Of a DNA stretch of 64,000 bases, positions 32,388 through 41,009 are shown one piece after another. The notes beneath the pieces are model-generated. The model was not told the DNA's origin, did not search any database, and saw only the letters and a program-made list of their open reading frames with translations. The translations under genes and the position numbers were made by a program. The DNA is taken from positions 62,001 to 126,000 of the forward strand of contig JBMOOG010000019.1 of NCBI GenBank assembly GCA_049324535.1, in the 5' to 3' direction. The stretch is from JBMOOG01 sp049324535 (GTDB lineage Bacteria > Pseudomonadota > Alphaproteobacteria > Rhodobacterales > Rhodobacteraceae). The stretch's first letter is position 1, and every line of letters begins with the position of its first letter.

Positions 32388-33685
32388 CGGTTCAGCCGGT
32401 CGAGCCGCGCGCGCACGCTCAGCCCGTGCGCCTCGAGGCTTTCGCTGATTGCGAGGCGCTCGGCGGCGGGGCCGATCGCGGCCAGGGATTCGGGCGTCAT
32501 CCGGGCGATGGTGGTCCGCTTCAGGAAGTCGAGGACCGAAAGCCCCGACGAGAACCGCGCCGAACGCGCCGTCGGCAGAACGTGGTTCGGCCCGCCGACG
32601 TAGTCGCCGATCGCCTCGGGCGTCCAGGCGCCGAGGAAGATCGCACCGGCATGGCGGATGCGCGCAGCGAGCGACTCGGTGTCGGCAACGCAGAGTTCCA
32701 GATGCTCGGGCGCCACCCGGTCCGAGAGCGCCACCGCCTCGTCGAGATCGCGCACGGTGATGACCGCGCCGAAGTCGCGCCAGCTCGCCCCGGCAATGGC
32801 GCGGCGTTCGAGCGTCTCGAGACGCGTCTCGACGGCCCGCGCCACGGCACGTCCGAAACCCTCGTCGGTGGTGACCAGGATCGCCTGCGCGCTTTCGTCG
32901 TGCTCGGCCTGGCTCAGGAGGTCGAGCGCGACCCAGTCGGGGTCGTTGTCGGCATCGGCGATCACGAGGATCTCGGAGGGGCCGGCGATCATGTCGATGC
33001 CGACCCGCCCGAACACCTGCCGCTTGGCGGCCGCGACCCAGGCGTTGCCGGGGCCGGTGATCATGTCGACGGGCGCCACCGTCTCGGTCCCGTAGGCCAG
33101 CGCCGCGATCGCCTGGGCGCCGCCCAGGCGGTAGACGGTCGAGACCCCGGCCAGCCGGGCCGCGAGCAGCACCAGCGGGTTGACCGCGCCGCCCGGCGTC
33201 GGACAGGCGATCACCAGCCGCTCGACCCCCGCGACCTTGGCCGGGATCGCGTTCATCAGCACCGACGAAGGGTAGCTCGCAAGCCCCCCGGGAACATAGA
33301 GACCGGCCGAGGCCACCGGGGTCCATCGCCAGCCGAGGCTCGCGCCCGCGGCGTCCACCCAGCGCGCATCGGCGGGCCTCTGCCGTTCGTGGTAGGCGCG
33401 GATGCGCTCGGCGGCCAGGTCAAGCGCCGCCCGGTCCTCGGGTGAAACCCGGGCCACTTCTGCGTCGATCTCGGCCTCGGTGAAGGCCAGCGTCGCCGGC
33501 GACAGGTCGAGCCGGTCGAACCGCCGGGTCAACTCGATGAGCGCCGCATCCCCCCGCGTCCGCACCTCGGCCAGGATCGCCGCCACGGTCGCGTCCACGT
33601 CGGCCGCCTCCTCGCGCTTGGCGGCGAGCAGCCGGCGGAATGCGGTCTCGAAGCCGGGATCGCGCGTGGACAGGAACTGCGGCAT
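32384..33685 (-). CDS. hisD: Histidinol dehydrogenase
   Basis: A 433-residue zinc enzyme for the last two steps of histidine synthesis (histidinol to histidine, NAD-dependent). Family blocks present are YVPGGLASYPSSVLMNAIPA, LGGAQAIAALAYGTE, GPSEILVIAD and LSQAEHDESAQAI (Q and H zinc ligands), with APEHLEL later. Length is normal. It is a solitary his gene within the murA cluster, as usual in Rhodobacterales. Confidence 0.97.
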   Translation of the reverse strand: MPQFLSTRDPGFETAFRRLLAAKREEAADVDATVAAILAEVRTRGDAALIELTRRFDRLDLSPATLAFTEAEIDAEVARVSPEDRAALDLAAERIRAYHERQRPADARWVDAAGASLGWRWTPVASAGLYVPGGLASYPSSVLMNAIPAKVAGVERLVIACPTPGGAVNPLVLLAARLAGVSTVYRLGGAQAIAALAYGTETVAPVDMITGPGNAWVAAAKRQVFGRVGIDMIAGPSEILVIADADNDPDWVALDLLSQAEHDESAQAILVTTDEGFGRAVARAVETRLETLERRAIAGASWRDFGAVITVRDLDEAVALSDRVAPEHLELCVADTESLAARIRHAGAIFLGAWTPEAIGDYVGGPNHVLPTARSARFSSGLSVLDFLKRTTIARMTPESLAAIGPAAERLAISESLEAHGLSVRARLDRLNR

Positions 33686-33756
33686 GGCTCACCTCCGGGT
33701 CGGGCACCGCATACAGGCTCGGCCCGCCGGCCTCAAGCCGGCGCGGCGGTCGACGG

Positions 33757-33886
33757 GCCGGGGGCTGCCGGCCCCCGGACCCCCGGGGATATTTGAGCCA
33801 GCGAGAGAGAGGCGGGATCCCTCTCTCACTGGCCGAAATATCCCGGGGGGAGGGTCCGTTCCGGACCCGGGGGGCAGAGCCCCCCG
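33757..33886. repeat. Dispersed intergenic repeat, two inverted copies (B1/B2)
   Basis: The left copy reads GGGGGCTGCCGGCCCCCGG to GGGGATATTTGAGCCAGCGAG. The right copy is its imperfect reverse complement (CTCTCTCACTGGCCGAAATA then TCCCGGGG to GGGGGGCAGAGCCCCCC). Together they form a large palindrome of about 130 bp between hisD and the DUF2948 gene. This BIME-like arrangement matches the single copies at 3530 and 47800. It may act as a terminator or in mRNA stabilisation. Confidence 0.7.
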
Positions 33887-33892
33887 CGCGCG

Positions 33893-34372
33893 TCATTCCG
33901 GGTGCTTCGGCACCCGGCCCGAGGCGGCCGCGTAGGGGCGCGAAACATCGCGCAGACCGACGCCGATGCATTCCACATCGGCCGCCACCGCGCCGTCGCC
34001 CGCCAGAACCAGCGTCAGCCGCCCGGTGCCGTCCTCGCCCGGCGTCCAGGCGATGTCGAGGAGCGAGATCACCGTGTCGCGCTCGGCGAGGTCGATCCCC
34101 TGCGTCGCGACATGGCGCACGTCCTCGATGGTCAGGAGCGCGCGCACCCGTTCGGGCGGACGGCCGCCCCGCGCGGCCGCGGGCACGTCCTCCCAGCGGA
34201 AGCGCGACAGCAGCAGGTCGAGCCGGCGCCGCTTCGGCGACCAGACCATGTCGCGGATGGTCAGCACGGCGTCCTGCGCGAGCGCGGCGATGATCGCGAG
34301 GCCCTCGGCATCGACCGCGACCAGATGGAGCGGCGCCTCGTCGCCGTCCGAGAACCGTGCATCCCCGCCCAT
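33893..34372 (-). CDS. DUF2948 family protein
   Basis: A 159-residue protein of the uncharacterised DUF2948 family (start MGGDARFSDGDEAPLHLVAV, with RRRLDLLLSRFRWED and LRDVSRPYAAASGRVPKHPE at the end). It is a standard neighbour between murA and hisD in alphaproteobacteria. ATG 34372 has GGAGCGAG and lies 2 bp after the murA stop codon. Confidence 0.88.
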   Translation of the reverse strand: MGGDARFSDGDEAPLHLVAVDAEGLAIIAALAQDAVLTIRDMVWSPKRRRLDLLLSRFRWEDVPAAARGGRPPERVRALLTIEDVRHVATQGIDLAERDTVISLLDIAWTPGEDGTGRLTLVLAGDGAVAADVECIGVGLRDVSRPYAAASGRVPKHPE

Positions 34373-34374
34373 CG

Positions 34375-35646
34375 TCACTCGCTCCGCACCCGTTCGATCC
34401 TGGCGCCCACCGCCGAAAGCTTGGCCTCGAGGCGTTCGTAGCCGCGGTCGAGGTGGTAGACCCGGCTCACCACCGTTTCCCCCTCGGCGGCAAGCCCCGC
34501 AAGGATCAGGCTCACGCTGGCCCGAAGGTCGGTCGCCATCACCGGTGCGCCCCGCAGGCGCTCGACCCCGGTCACGGTCGCCTGGCCGCCGTGGACCTCG
34601 ATCCGGGCCCCCATCCGCATCAGTTCCGGCGCGTGCATGAAGCGGTTCTCGAAGATGCGCTCCTCGAGGACGCTCACGCCCTCGGCGGTGCACATCAGCG
34701 CCATCATCTGCGCCTGAAGGTCGGTGGGGAAGCCGGGGAACGGCTCGGTCACCACGTCGACGGCACGCACCCGGCCGTTTTGGCGCGACACCTTCAGGCC
34801 GCGCGCGGTGTCCTCGATGCGGACCCCCGTTGCCTCGAGCCGCTCGCAGAAGGCGCCCACCAGCTCGCGGCGGCCGCCGAGCAGTTCCACCTCGCCGCCG
34901 GCGATCGCCGGGGCCAGCATGTAGGTGCCAAGCTCGATCCGGTCGGCGACCACGGGATGGGTCGCCCCGTGGAGCGCCTCCACGCCCTCGACGGTGATCT
35001 CCGTCGTGCCGGCCCCGTCGATGCGCGCGCCCATCCGCGTCAGGCAGCGCGCCAGATCGACGATCTCCGGCTCGCGCGCGGCGTTCTTCAGGACCGTGGT
35101 CCCCCGCGCCAGCGTCGCGGCCATCAGCGCGTTCTCGGTCGCGCCGACCGAGACGATGGGAAAGTCGACCACCGCCCCGCGCAGCCCGCCGTGCGGCGCC
35201 TCGGCGTGGACATAGCCGTCGCGCAGGTCGAGCGTGGCGCCCATCGCCTCGAGCGCGCGCAGGTGCAGGTCCACGGGCCGCGCGCCGATGGCGCAGCCGC
35301 CCGGCAACGACACCACCGCCCGGCCCGCCCGGGCGAGCATCGGTCCGAGCACGAGGATCGAGGCGCGCATCTTGCGCACGATGTCGTAGTCGGCGGTCAG
35401 ATTGGTCAGGTCGTGCGAGGACATCGCCAGCACCTGGCCGCCCTGCAGCGAGGTCACCTCGGCGCCGAGCGACTGGAGAAGCTGGGTCATCGTGCGGATG
35501 TCCGAGAGCCGCGGCGCGTTGGTGAGCGTCAGCGGCTCGTCGGACAGAAGCGTCGCCGGCATCAGCGTCAGGCAGGCGTTCTTGGCCCCCGCGATCGGGA
35601 TTTCCCCCGCAAGCGCCCCGCCGCCCTGCACCACGATCGAATCCAT
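34375..35646 (-). CDS. murA: UDP-N-acetylglucosamine 1-carboxyvinyltransferase
   Basis: A 423-residue EPSP-synthase fold enzyme catalysing the first committed step of peptidoglycan synthesis. The PEP-binding catalytic cysteine is in LPGGCAIGARPVDLHL (about 113-128), and the N-terminal IAGAKNACLTLMPATLLSDE is conserved. The presence of cysteine, not aspartate, predicts fosfomycin sensitivity of this enzyme. It is cotranscribed with DUF2948. Confidence 0.97.
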   Translation of the reverse strand: MDSIVVQGGGALAGEIPIAGAKNACLTLMPATLLSDEPLTLTNAPRLSDIRTMTQLLQSLGAEVTSLQGGQVLAMSSHDLTNLTADYDIVRKMRASILVLGPMLARAGRAVVSLPGGCAIGARPVDLHLRALEAMGATLDLRDGYVHAEAPHGGLRGAVVDFPIVSVGATENALMAATLARGTTVLKNAAREPEIVDLARCLTRMGARIDGAGTTEITVEGVEALHGATHPVVADRIELGTYMLAPAIAGGEVELLGGRRELVGAFCERLEATGVRIEDTARGLKVSRQNGRVRAVDVVTEPFPGFPTDLQAQMMALMCTAEGVSVLEERIFENRFMHAPELMRMGARIEVHGGQATVTGVERLRGAPVMATDLRASVSLILAGLAAEGETVVSRVYHLDRGYERLEAKLSAVGARIERVRSE

Positions 35647-35654
35647 CGCCCGCC

Positions 35655-35846
35655 TCAGCTTTCCCCGGGTTCGGTCCCGGACCCGTTCTCGTCCGCCGTC
35701 GGTCCGCCCGCGTCGGCGTCCGGGCCGTGCGGCTGCGCGCGGGCGCGCAGCTGGGCCTTGCGCCGGGCAAGGTTCGCGCGCAGCGCCTCGGCCAGGCGCG
35801 CCTCGCGGCTCACAGGGCCGTCCCGGTTTTCCGGCTTGCGGGTCAT
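35655..35846 (-). CDS. Small charged protein upstream of murA
   Basis: A 63-residue protein starting MTRKPENRDGPVSREARLAE, followed by an Arg/Ala-rich helix (ANLARRKAQLRARA) and a low-complexity acidic tail. Similar small proteins precede murA in other Rhodobacterales in my recollection; no function is known. It ends 8 bp before the murA start and should be co-transcribed. Confidence 0.7.
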   Translation of the reverse strand: MTRKPENRDGPVSREARLAEALRANLARRKAQLRARAQPHGPDADAGGPTADENGSGTEPGES

Positions 35847-35995
35847 CGCGCCTGCCTAGCGCAGATGCGGGCGGTGGTCCAGAGCGCAGGGGCCACCCGC
35901 CCGGCCCGGCCGTTCCGCCCGGTCGCGGAAAGCCCCGTGCACCCTGCCCCCTTGCGCCCTGCGGATTTTGCGTCTAATCACCCGCCACCAACGGC

Positions 35996-36070
<75 letters not shown>

Positions 36071-36208
36071 TTCTTCCCGCATGTCCGCACCGGGCCGAAG
36101 GCCGCCTTTCCGGGGGCCGGTCACGGCACTCTCGCGCGCGACGCGCCACCCCGTCCGCGGATCGAATCGGCCTGAGCTGGTCGGGGCGCGCGCCGCCCCG
36201 GTCCCCGG

Positions 36209-38092
36209 TCAGGCCCAGTCCCAGGGCGTGGAGAATTCGCCGAGCTTGTGCGCCACCGCATCCTCGGCCGCCGATCCGCGGCGGATGCGGGCGACAAGGC
36301 CGCGCTTCTTGTCCTCGACGACCTCGGCCACCCGCGCGTCGAGACCCGCGTCGGCCAGGGTCTCGTCCAGCACGCGCCGGATCGCCAGCTTGCGCAGGTC
36401 GGGCTTGAAGATCTTGCCGACCGCGGTCTTCGGGAGTTCCGGCAGGATCTCGACGCGCTTGGGCACGGCGGCGCGTTCGGGGATGTGATCCGCGGCGAAG
36501 GCCAGCAGGTCCTCCGGCGTCGCCTCGGCGCCCTTGACCAGTTCCACATAGGCGCAGGGCAGTTCGCCTGCGAAGGCGTCGGGCTGGCCGATGGCACCCA
36601 CGAAGGCCACGGCCGGGTGCTTGACCAGCGCCTCCTCGATCAGCGCCGGGTCGATGTTGTGGCCGCCGCGGATGATGAGATCCTTGGCGCGCCCGGTGAT
36701 CCAGAGATAGCCGTCCGGGTCGATGCGCCCCAGATCACCGGTGCGCAGGAACCGGTCCTCGGCGAAGAGGTCGTGGTTCTTGTCGGCCTCGGTGTAGGTC
36801 GAGCCCTCGAACACGCCGGGATTGGCCACGCAGATCTCGCCCACCTCGTCGGTGCCGCATTCGCGGAAGCCGTTGCCGTTCCTCTGAAGGATCCGGACGT
36901 GGCAATAGGGCAAGGGCAGCCCGACCGAGCCCACCTTCTTCAGCCCGTCCACCGGGTTGCAGGACACAAGGCAGGTCGCCTCGGTCAGGCCGTAGCCCTC
37001 GGCGATCTGCACGCCGGTGGCCTTCTCGAAGCGCGAATAGAGCTCGATCGGCAGGGGAGCCGAGCCGGAGATCGCGATCTTGAGCGAGGAGACATCGGCA
37101 TCGACCGGGCGCTGCATCAGCGCGGCGATGGCGGTGGGCACGGTGATGAGGAACGACACCTTCCAGCGCTCGATCAGCTTCCAGAAGTTGTCGAAGACGC
37201 CCTCGCCCCGATAGCCCGCGGGTGTCGGGAAGACGACATGCGCGCCCGAGGCGATGCAGGACATGAGCACCGGATAGGCCGCGAAGACGTGGAAGAGCGG
37301 CAGCGGGCAGATCAGCACGTCCTCGGGCTCGAAGAGAAGCCGCGCGCCCAGCCAGCCGTTGTAGATCATCCCCGAATACTTGTGCTGCGCGACCTTCGGC
37401 ATGCCGGTGGTGCCGCCGGTGTGGAAATAGGCCGCGACCCGGTCGCCGGCGCTGTCCGGAAAGGTCAGCCGGTCGGCCGGGTGCCGGGCACGCTCGGCGT
37501 TGAAGTCGAGCACCCGCGCCTTGTGCGCATGGGGGTTCTTCGGCCGGATCAGCGGCACGATCAGGTTCTTCGGGAAGGTCAGGTAGCGGTTCAGGTCGAC
37601 CTCGAGCACCGTCCTGACCCCGGGCGCAAGCTCCAGCGCCCGCGCGGCCTTCTGCGGCACGTCGGTCTTGGGGAAAGCCTTCAGCGTCACCAGCACCTTC
37701 GCCCCGGTCTCGCGCAGGATCGCGGCGATCTGCTCGGGTTCCAGAAGCGGGTTGATCGGGTTCACGATCCCCGCAACCGCCCCGCCCAGAAGCGCGAGCA
37801 CCGTCTCGGTGCAGTTGGGCATGAGATAGGCGACCACGTCCGTCTCGCCCACCCCCAGCGCGCGCAGCATGTTCGCGGTCTGGGTGACGCGGCCGTGAAG
37901 CTCGGCCCAGCTCAGGGTCTCGGCCGGGGCTTTCGGATCGGACAGGAGCTGAAAGCTCGTCGCGGGCCGGGCGGCGTGGGCCTCGCGCGTCCGTGTCAGG
38001 AACTGGTAGAGCGTGGACGGCAGCTTTCGCGCCGCATAGCTCATCTCGTGCTCGACGGCGTCGCGGTCGGCGGCCGACGCGAATTTCCCCAT
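36209..38092 (-). CDS. Acyl-CoA synthetase (AMP-binding family)
   Basis: A 627-residue adenylating enzyme activating a carboxylic acid to its CoA thioester. Motifs in order are the P-loop AYFHTGGTTGMPKVAQHKYS (about 230), YGLTEATCLVS (about 370) and RTGDLGRIDPDGYLWITGR with the following hinge. A C-terminal lysine is expected in LPKTAVGKIFKP. ATG 38092 with GGGGAGGA is chosen over an upstream in-frame ATG. The chain suggests medium- or long-chain fatty acids, which cannot be proven from sequence. Confidence 0.92.
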   Translation of the reverse strand: MGKFASAADRDAVEHEMSYAARKLPSTLYQFLTRTREAHAARPATSFQLLSDPKAPAETLSWAELHGRVTQTANMLRALGVGETDVVAYLMPNCTETVLALLGGAVAGIVNPINPLLEPEQIAAILRETGAKVLVTLKAFPKTDVPQKAARALELAPGVRTVLEVDLNRYLTFPKNLIVPLIRPKNPHAHKARVLDFNAERARHPADRLTFPDSAGDRVAAYFHTGGTTGMPKVAQHKYSGMIYNGWLGARLLFEPEDVLICPLPLFHVFAAYPVLMSCIASGAHVVFPTPAGYRGEGVFDNFWKLIERWKVSFLITVPTAIAALMQRPVDADVSSLKIAISGSAPLPIELYSRFEKATGVQIAEGYGLTEATCLVSCNPVDGLKKVGSVGLPLPYCHVRILQRNGNGFRECGTDEVGEICVANPGVFEGSTYTEADKNHDLFAEDRFLRTGDLGRIDPDGYLWITGRAKDLIIRGGHNIDPALIEEALVKHPAVAFVGAIGQPDAFAGELPCAYVELVKGAEATPEDLLAFAADHIPERAAVPKRVEILPELPKTAVGKIFKPDLRKLAIRRVLDETLADAGLDARVAEVVEDKKRGLVARIRRGSAAEDAVAHKLGEFSTPWDWA

Positions 38093-38220
38093 GCTGTCCT
38101 CCCCTCTGGCCACCGTGCGGATGGCCTGACCCCTCGGACTAGGATGGTGGTAATCCGCCGCTCGGGCAAGGGGTTGACCGATGCGGGGACGTCACGTCAC
38201 GCCCGGGGATCGGGCCCGGG

Positions 38221-38667
38221 TCAGGCCGCCTTGCCGCCGGGAATGCGCAGAACCTGGCCCGGATAGATCTTGTCGGGATGCTTCAGAATCGGCCGGTTGG
38301 CCCCGAAGATCTCCGTGTAGCGGTTGGCGTTGCCAAGTGTCTTCTTCGCGATGGCCGACAGCGTGTCGCCCTTGACCACCGTGTAGAACACCGCATCCGC
38401 CGTGTCGGCGTCGTGGTCGGTCTCGACCTGGGCCACGCGCGCGACATTCCCGACCGCGAGGATGACCTTTTCCTTGGTCTCGGCATCGACCGCCTTGCCC
38501 GAGACGACGACCTTGTCGCCGTCGACCTTCAGGTCGAGACCGCGGGAATCCAGCCCGAGGTCGTCCAGCTCGGCCTTCAGGATGTCCTCCTTCGGGGCTT
38601 CGGCCGCCTCGGCCCGGCCGCCGAACAGGGACCTGCCCATTTCCTTCACGAAATTCCACAGTCCCAT
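38221..38667 (-). CDS. kbp: Potassium-binding BON-LysM protein Kbp
   Basis: A 148-residue protein with an N-terminal helix (MGLWNFVKEMGRSLFGG), a BON domain (about 30-90) and a LysM domain (about 96-146, FYTVVKGDTLSAIAKKTLGN to IYPGQVLRIPGG). This is the architecture of E. coli Kbp/YgaU, a cytoplasmic K+ sensor. No secretion signal is visible. It stands alone between the acyl-CoA synthetase and the ABC exporter. Confidence 0.9.
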   Translation of the reverse strand: MGLWNFVKEMGRSLFGGRAEAAEAPKEDILKAELDDLGLDSRGLDLKVDGDKVVVSGKAVDAETKEKVILAVGNVARVAQVETDHDADTADAVFYTVVKGDTLSAIAKKTLGNANRYTEIFGANRPILKHPDKIYPGQVLRIPGGKAA

Positions 38668-38759
38668 GAACGCCTTCTCGCCGGATACCACACCGCCGCC
38701 CGACGATGGCAGGCTTCGGCCCCGGCCGAGGCAAAGGGCAATTGCGCCGCGGCGTTCCC

Positions 38760-40553
38760 TCAGGGACCGTCCGGCGAGCCTTCGGTGAACTGCATCCGGG
38801 CGAGCCGCGCATAGAGCCCGCCCTCGGCCACCAGCGCGTCGTGGTTGCCCTCGGCGACGATGCGGCCGTGATCGAAGACCACGATGCGGTCGGCACGCTT
38901 CACCGTCGCCAGCCGGTGCGCGACGATGAGCGTGGTGCGGTTGCGGGTGAGCGTCTCGACCGCCTGCTGCACCGCGCGTTCGCTTTCGGCGTCGAGCGCG
39001 CTGGTCGCCTCGTCCAGAAGCAGGATCGGCGCGTCGCGCAAGATGGCGCGGGCGATGGCGATGCGCTGCTTCTGCCCGCCCGACAGCATCACGCCCCGCT
39101 CGCCGACATAGGTGTCGTAGCCCTGCGGCAGCGCGACAAGGAAGTCGTGCGCCGCCGCCGCCCGGGCCGCGGCCTCGACCTCGGCGTCGCTCGCCCCGGG
39201 CCGGCCGAAGCGGATGTTGTCGCGCGCCGAGGCCGCGAAGATCACCGGATCCTGCGGCACCAGCGCGAGCGCCCGGCGATAGTCGGTCCGGACCATGTCG
39301 CGCAGGTCGATCCCGTCGATGGTGACGCGGCCCCGGTCGGGGTCATAGAAGCGCAGGATGAGCTGGATCACCGTGGTCTTGCCGGCGCCGGAGGGACCGA
39401 CGAGGGCGACCGTCTCGCCGGCGCGCACATGCAGGCTGACGCCTTCGAGCGCGGATTGCGCCGGGCGCGCCGGGTAGTGGAAGGTCACGTCCTCGAAGGC
39501 GATCTCGCCGCGCACCGGCTGCGGCACCGGCACGGGCCGCACCGGATCGTGCACGCTGTCGTCCGCGCCCAGCAGCTCGGCCAGACGCTCGGTCGCGCCC
39601 GCCGCCCGCTGCAGCTCGCCCCAGATCTCGGACAGCGCGCCCACGGAGCCGGCCACCATGACCGCGTAGATGACGAACTGGACCAGATCGCCGATCGTCA
39701 TCTGGCCCGCGCGCACGTCGCGCGCGCCGATCCACAGGATCCCGGTCACCCCGGCAAAGACGAGGAAGATCACCGCCACCGTCATCACCGCGCGCGTCCC
39801 GATGCGCCGGCGCGCCGACTCGAACGCCTTTTCGGTGATGGTGCCGAAGGCGGCGCGGCTCTCGGCCTCGTGGGTGAAGGCCTGGACCGTCTGCACGCTC
39901 AGCAGCGCCTCGGAGGCGTTGCCCGAGGAGGCCGCGATCCAGTCCTGGTTGTCGCGCCCCTGCGCGCGCAGGCGCCGCCCGAAGATGATGATCGGCACGA
40001 TCACGATCGGCACGAGCAGGACGACGAGACCGGTGAGCTTGCCCGAGGTCAGCAGCAGCGCCACCAGCCCGCCCACGAGAATGAGGAGGTTGCGCAGCGC
40101 AACCGAGGCCGAAGAGCCGATCACCGACAGCACCAGCGTGGTGTCCGTGGTGATGCGGCTCAGCACCTCGCCGGTCAGGATCCGCTCGAAGAAGGCGGGC
40201 GACATGCCGATCACCCGGTCGAAGACCGCCTTGCGGATGTCGGCCACCACCCGCTCGCCCAGCCGGGTGACGAAGTAGTAGCGCGCCCCGGTTCCGACCG
40301 CGAGCGCCGCCGCGATACCCACGGCGGCGAGGAAGTACTGGTCGAGAAGCGCCGCGCCCTCATTGAACCCGTCCACCACCCGCCGCACCGCCAGCGGCAG
40401 GATCAGGCTGACCGAAGCGGTCAGCACCAACGCCAGCCCGGCCGCGACCACAAGCGTGCGGTAGGGTCTCAGGAACGGGCCGAGCGCGCGCAGCGACCCG
40501 ATGCGCTTCGAGACGTCCCGCTCCTCAAGCTGCACCTGCGGTCTGCGCGCCAT
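38760..40553 (-). CDS. ABC exporter, MsbA-like half transporter
   Basis: A 597-residue fused TMD-NBD protein with six TM segments (about 30-310) and an ATPase with VGPSGAGKTTV (Walker A), LSGGQKQRIAIARA (signature), ILLLDEATSALD (Walker B) and the H-loop LIVAHRLAT. It works as a homodimer that exports lipids, drugs or other hydrophobic compounds; the substrate is not evident. The start is MARRPQVQLEERDVSKRIGS, typical of the alphaproteobacterial lipid-A exporter-like subgroup. Confidence 0.93.
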   Translation of the reverse strand: MARRPQVQLEERDVSKRIGSLRALGPFLRPYRTLVVAAGLALVLTASVSLILPLAVRRVVDGFNEGAALLDQYFLAAVGIAAALAVGTGARYYFVTRLGERVVADIRKAVFDRVIGMSPAFFERILTGEVLSRITTDTTLVLSVIGSSASVALRNLLILVGGLVALLLTSGKLTGLVVLLVPIVIVPIIIFGRRLRAQGRDNQDWIAASSGNASEALLSVQTVQAFTHEAESRAAFGTITEKAFESARRRIGTRAVMTVAVIFLVFAGVTGILWIGARDVRAGQMTIGDLVQFVIYAVMVAGSVGALSEIWGELQRAAGATERLAELLGADDSVHDPVRPVPVPQPVRGEIAFEDVTFHYPARPAQSALEGVSLHVRAGETVALVGPSGAGKTTVIQLILRFYDPDRGRVTIDGIDLRDMVRTDYRRALALVPQDPVIFAASARDNIRFGRPGASDAEVEAAARAAAAHDFLVALPQGYDTYVGERGVMLSGGQKQRIAIARAILRDAPILLLDEATSALDAESERAVQQAVETLTRNRTTLIVAHRLATVKRADRIVVFDHGRIVAEGNHDALVAEGGLYARLARMQFTEGSPDGP

Positions 40554-40658
40554 GCCGTCCTCCGCCCCTGCCCTGCGGCGGGTCTAAAGTCTGCCGCGGC
40601 CGGGGGCAAGGGCAAGCACGCCCGCCGCCCCTGCCGTCCGCCCGGCGCCGGGCCGGTC

Positions 40659-40743
40659 GGGCCGATCGCTCGGGCCGATCGCTCGGGCCGATCGCTGCGG
40701 CCGATCGCTGGGGCCGATCGCTGGGGCCGATCGCTGGGGCCGG
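40659..40743. repeat. Tandem array of a 13-bp unit (GGGCCGATCGCTS)
   Basis: Six consecutive 13-bp units and a partial seventh; each carries the CGATCG palindrome. Variation is limited to one or two positions. The array lies between the ABC exporter start and tRNA-Gly. A second, unrelated array with the same 13-bp period lies on the other side of the tRNA. Confidence 0.85.
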
Positions 40744-40807
40744 TCCCGCCGGGCGGACCACCCTCGCCGGTGGCCGACGCCCCGTCCTGACCGAGCCGCG
40801 GAGAGAT

Positions 40808-40881
<74 letters not shown>

Positions 40882-40938
40882 GACGCCCCCCGTATAGGGG
40901 CTGACGGGGTCGGCTGGCAAGGGTCGATCGGGCGGGCG

Positions 40939-41009
40939 CGCCGCCCAGTGACGCCGCCCAGTGACGCCGCTCAGTGCCCCCGCTCAGTACCGCCGCTCAA
41001 TGCCGCCGC
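40939..41009. repeat. Tandem array of a second 13-bp unit (CGCCGCYCAGTGM)
   Basis: Five near-copies in tandem plus a 6-bp remnant (CGCCGCCCAGTGA twice, then CGCCGCTCAGTGC and two more diverged units). The array runs into the last codons and stop of the methyltransferase gene, whose stop lies inside unit five. Expansion here could alter the protein's C-terminus. Confidence 0.8.

Noticed and set aside
31824..33326. Continuation of the UPF0262 reading frame into the hisD region
   Set aside because: The family start MSRICAIDID has a good Shine-Dalgarno, and upstream codons are antisense to the MAPEG gene and out of frame with hisD.
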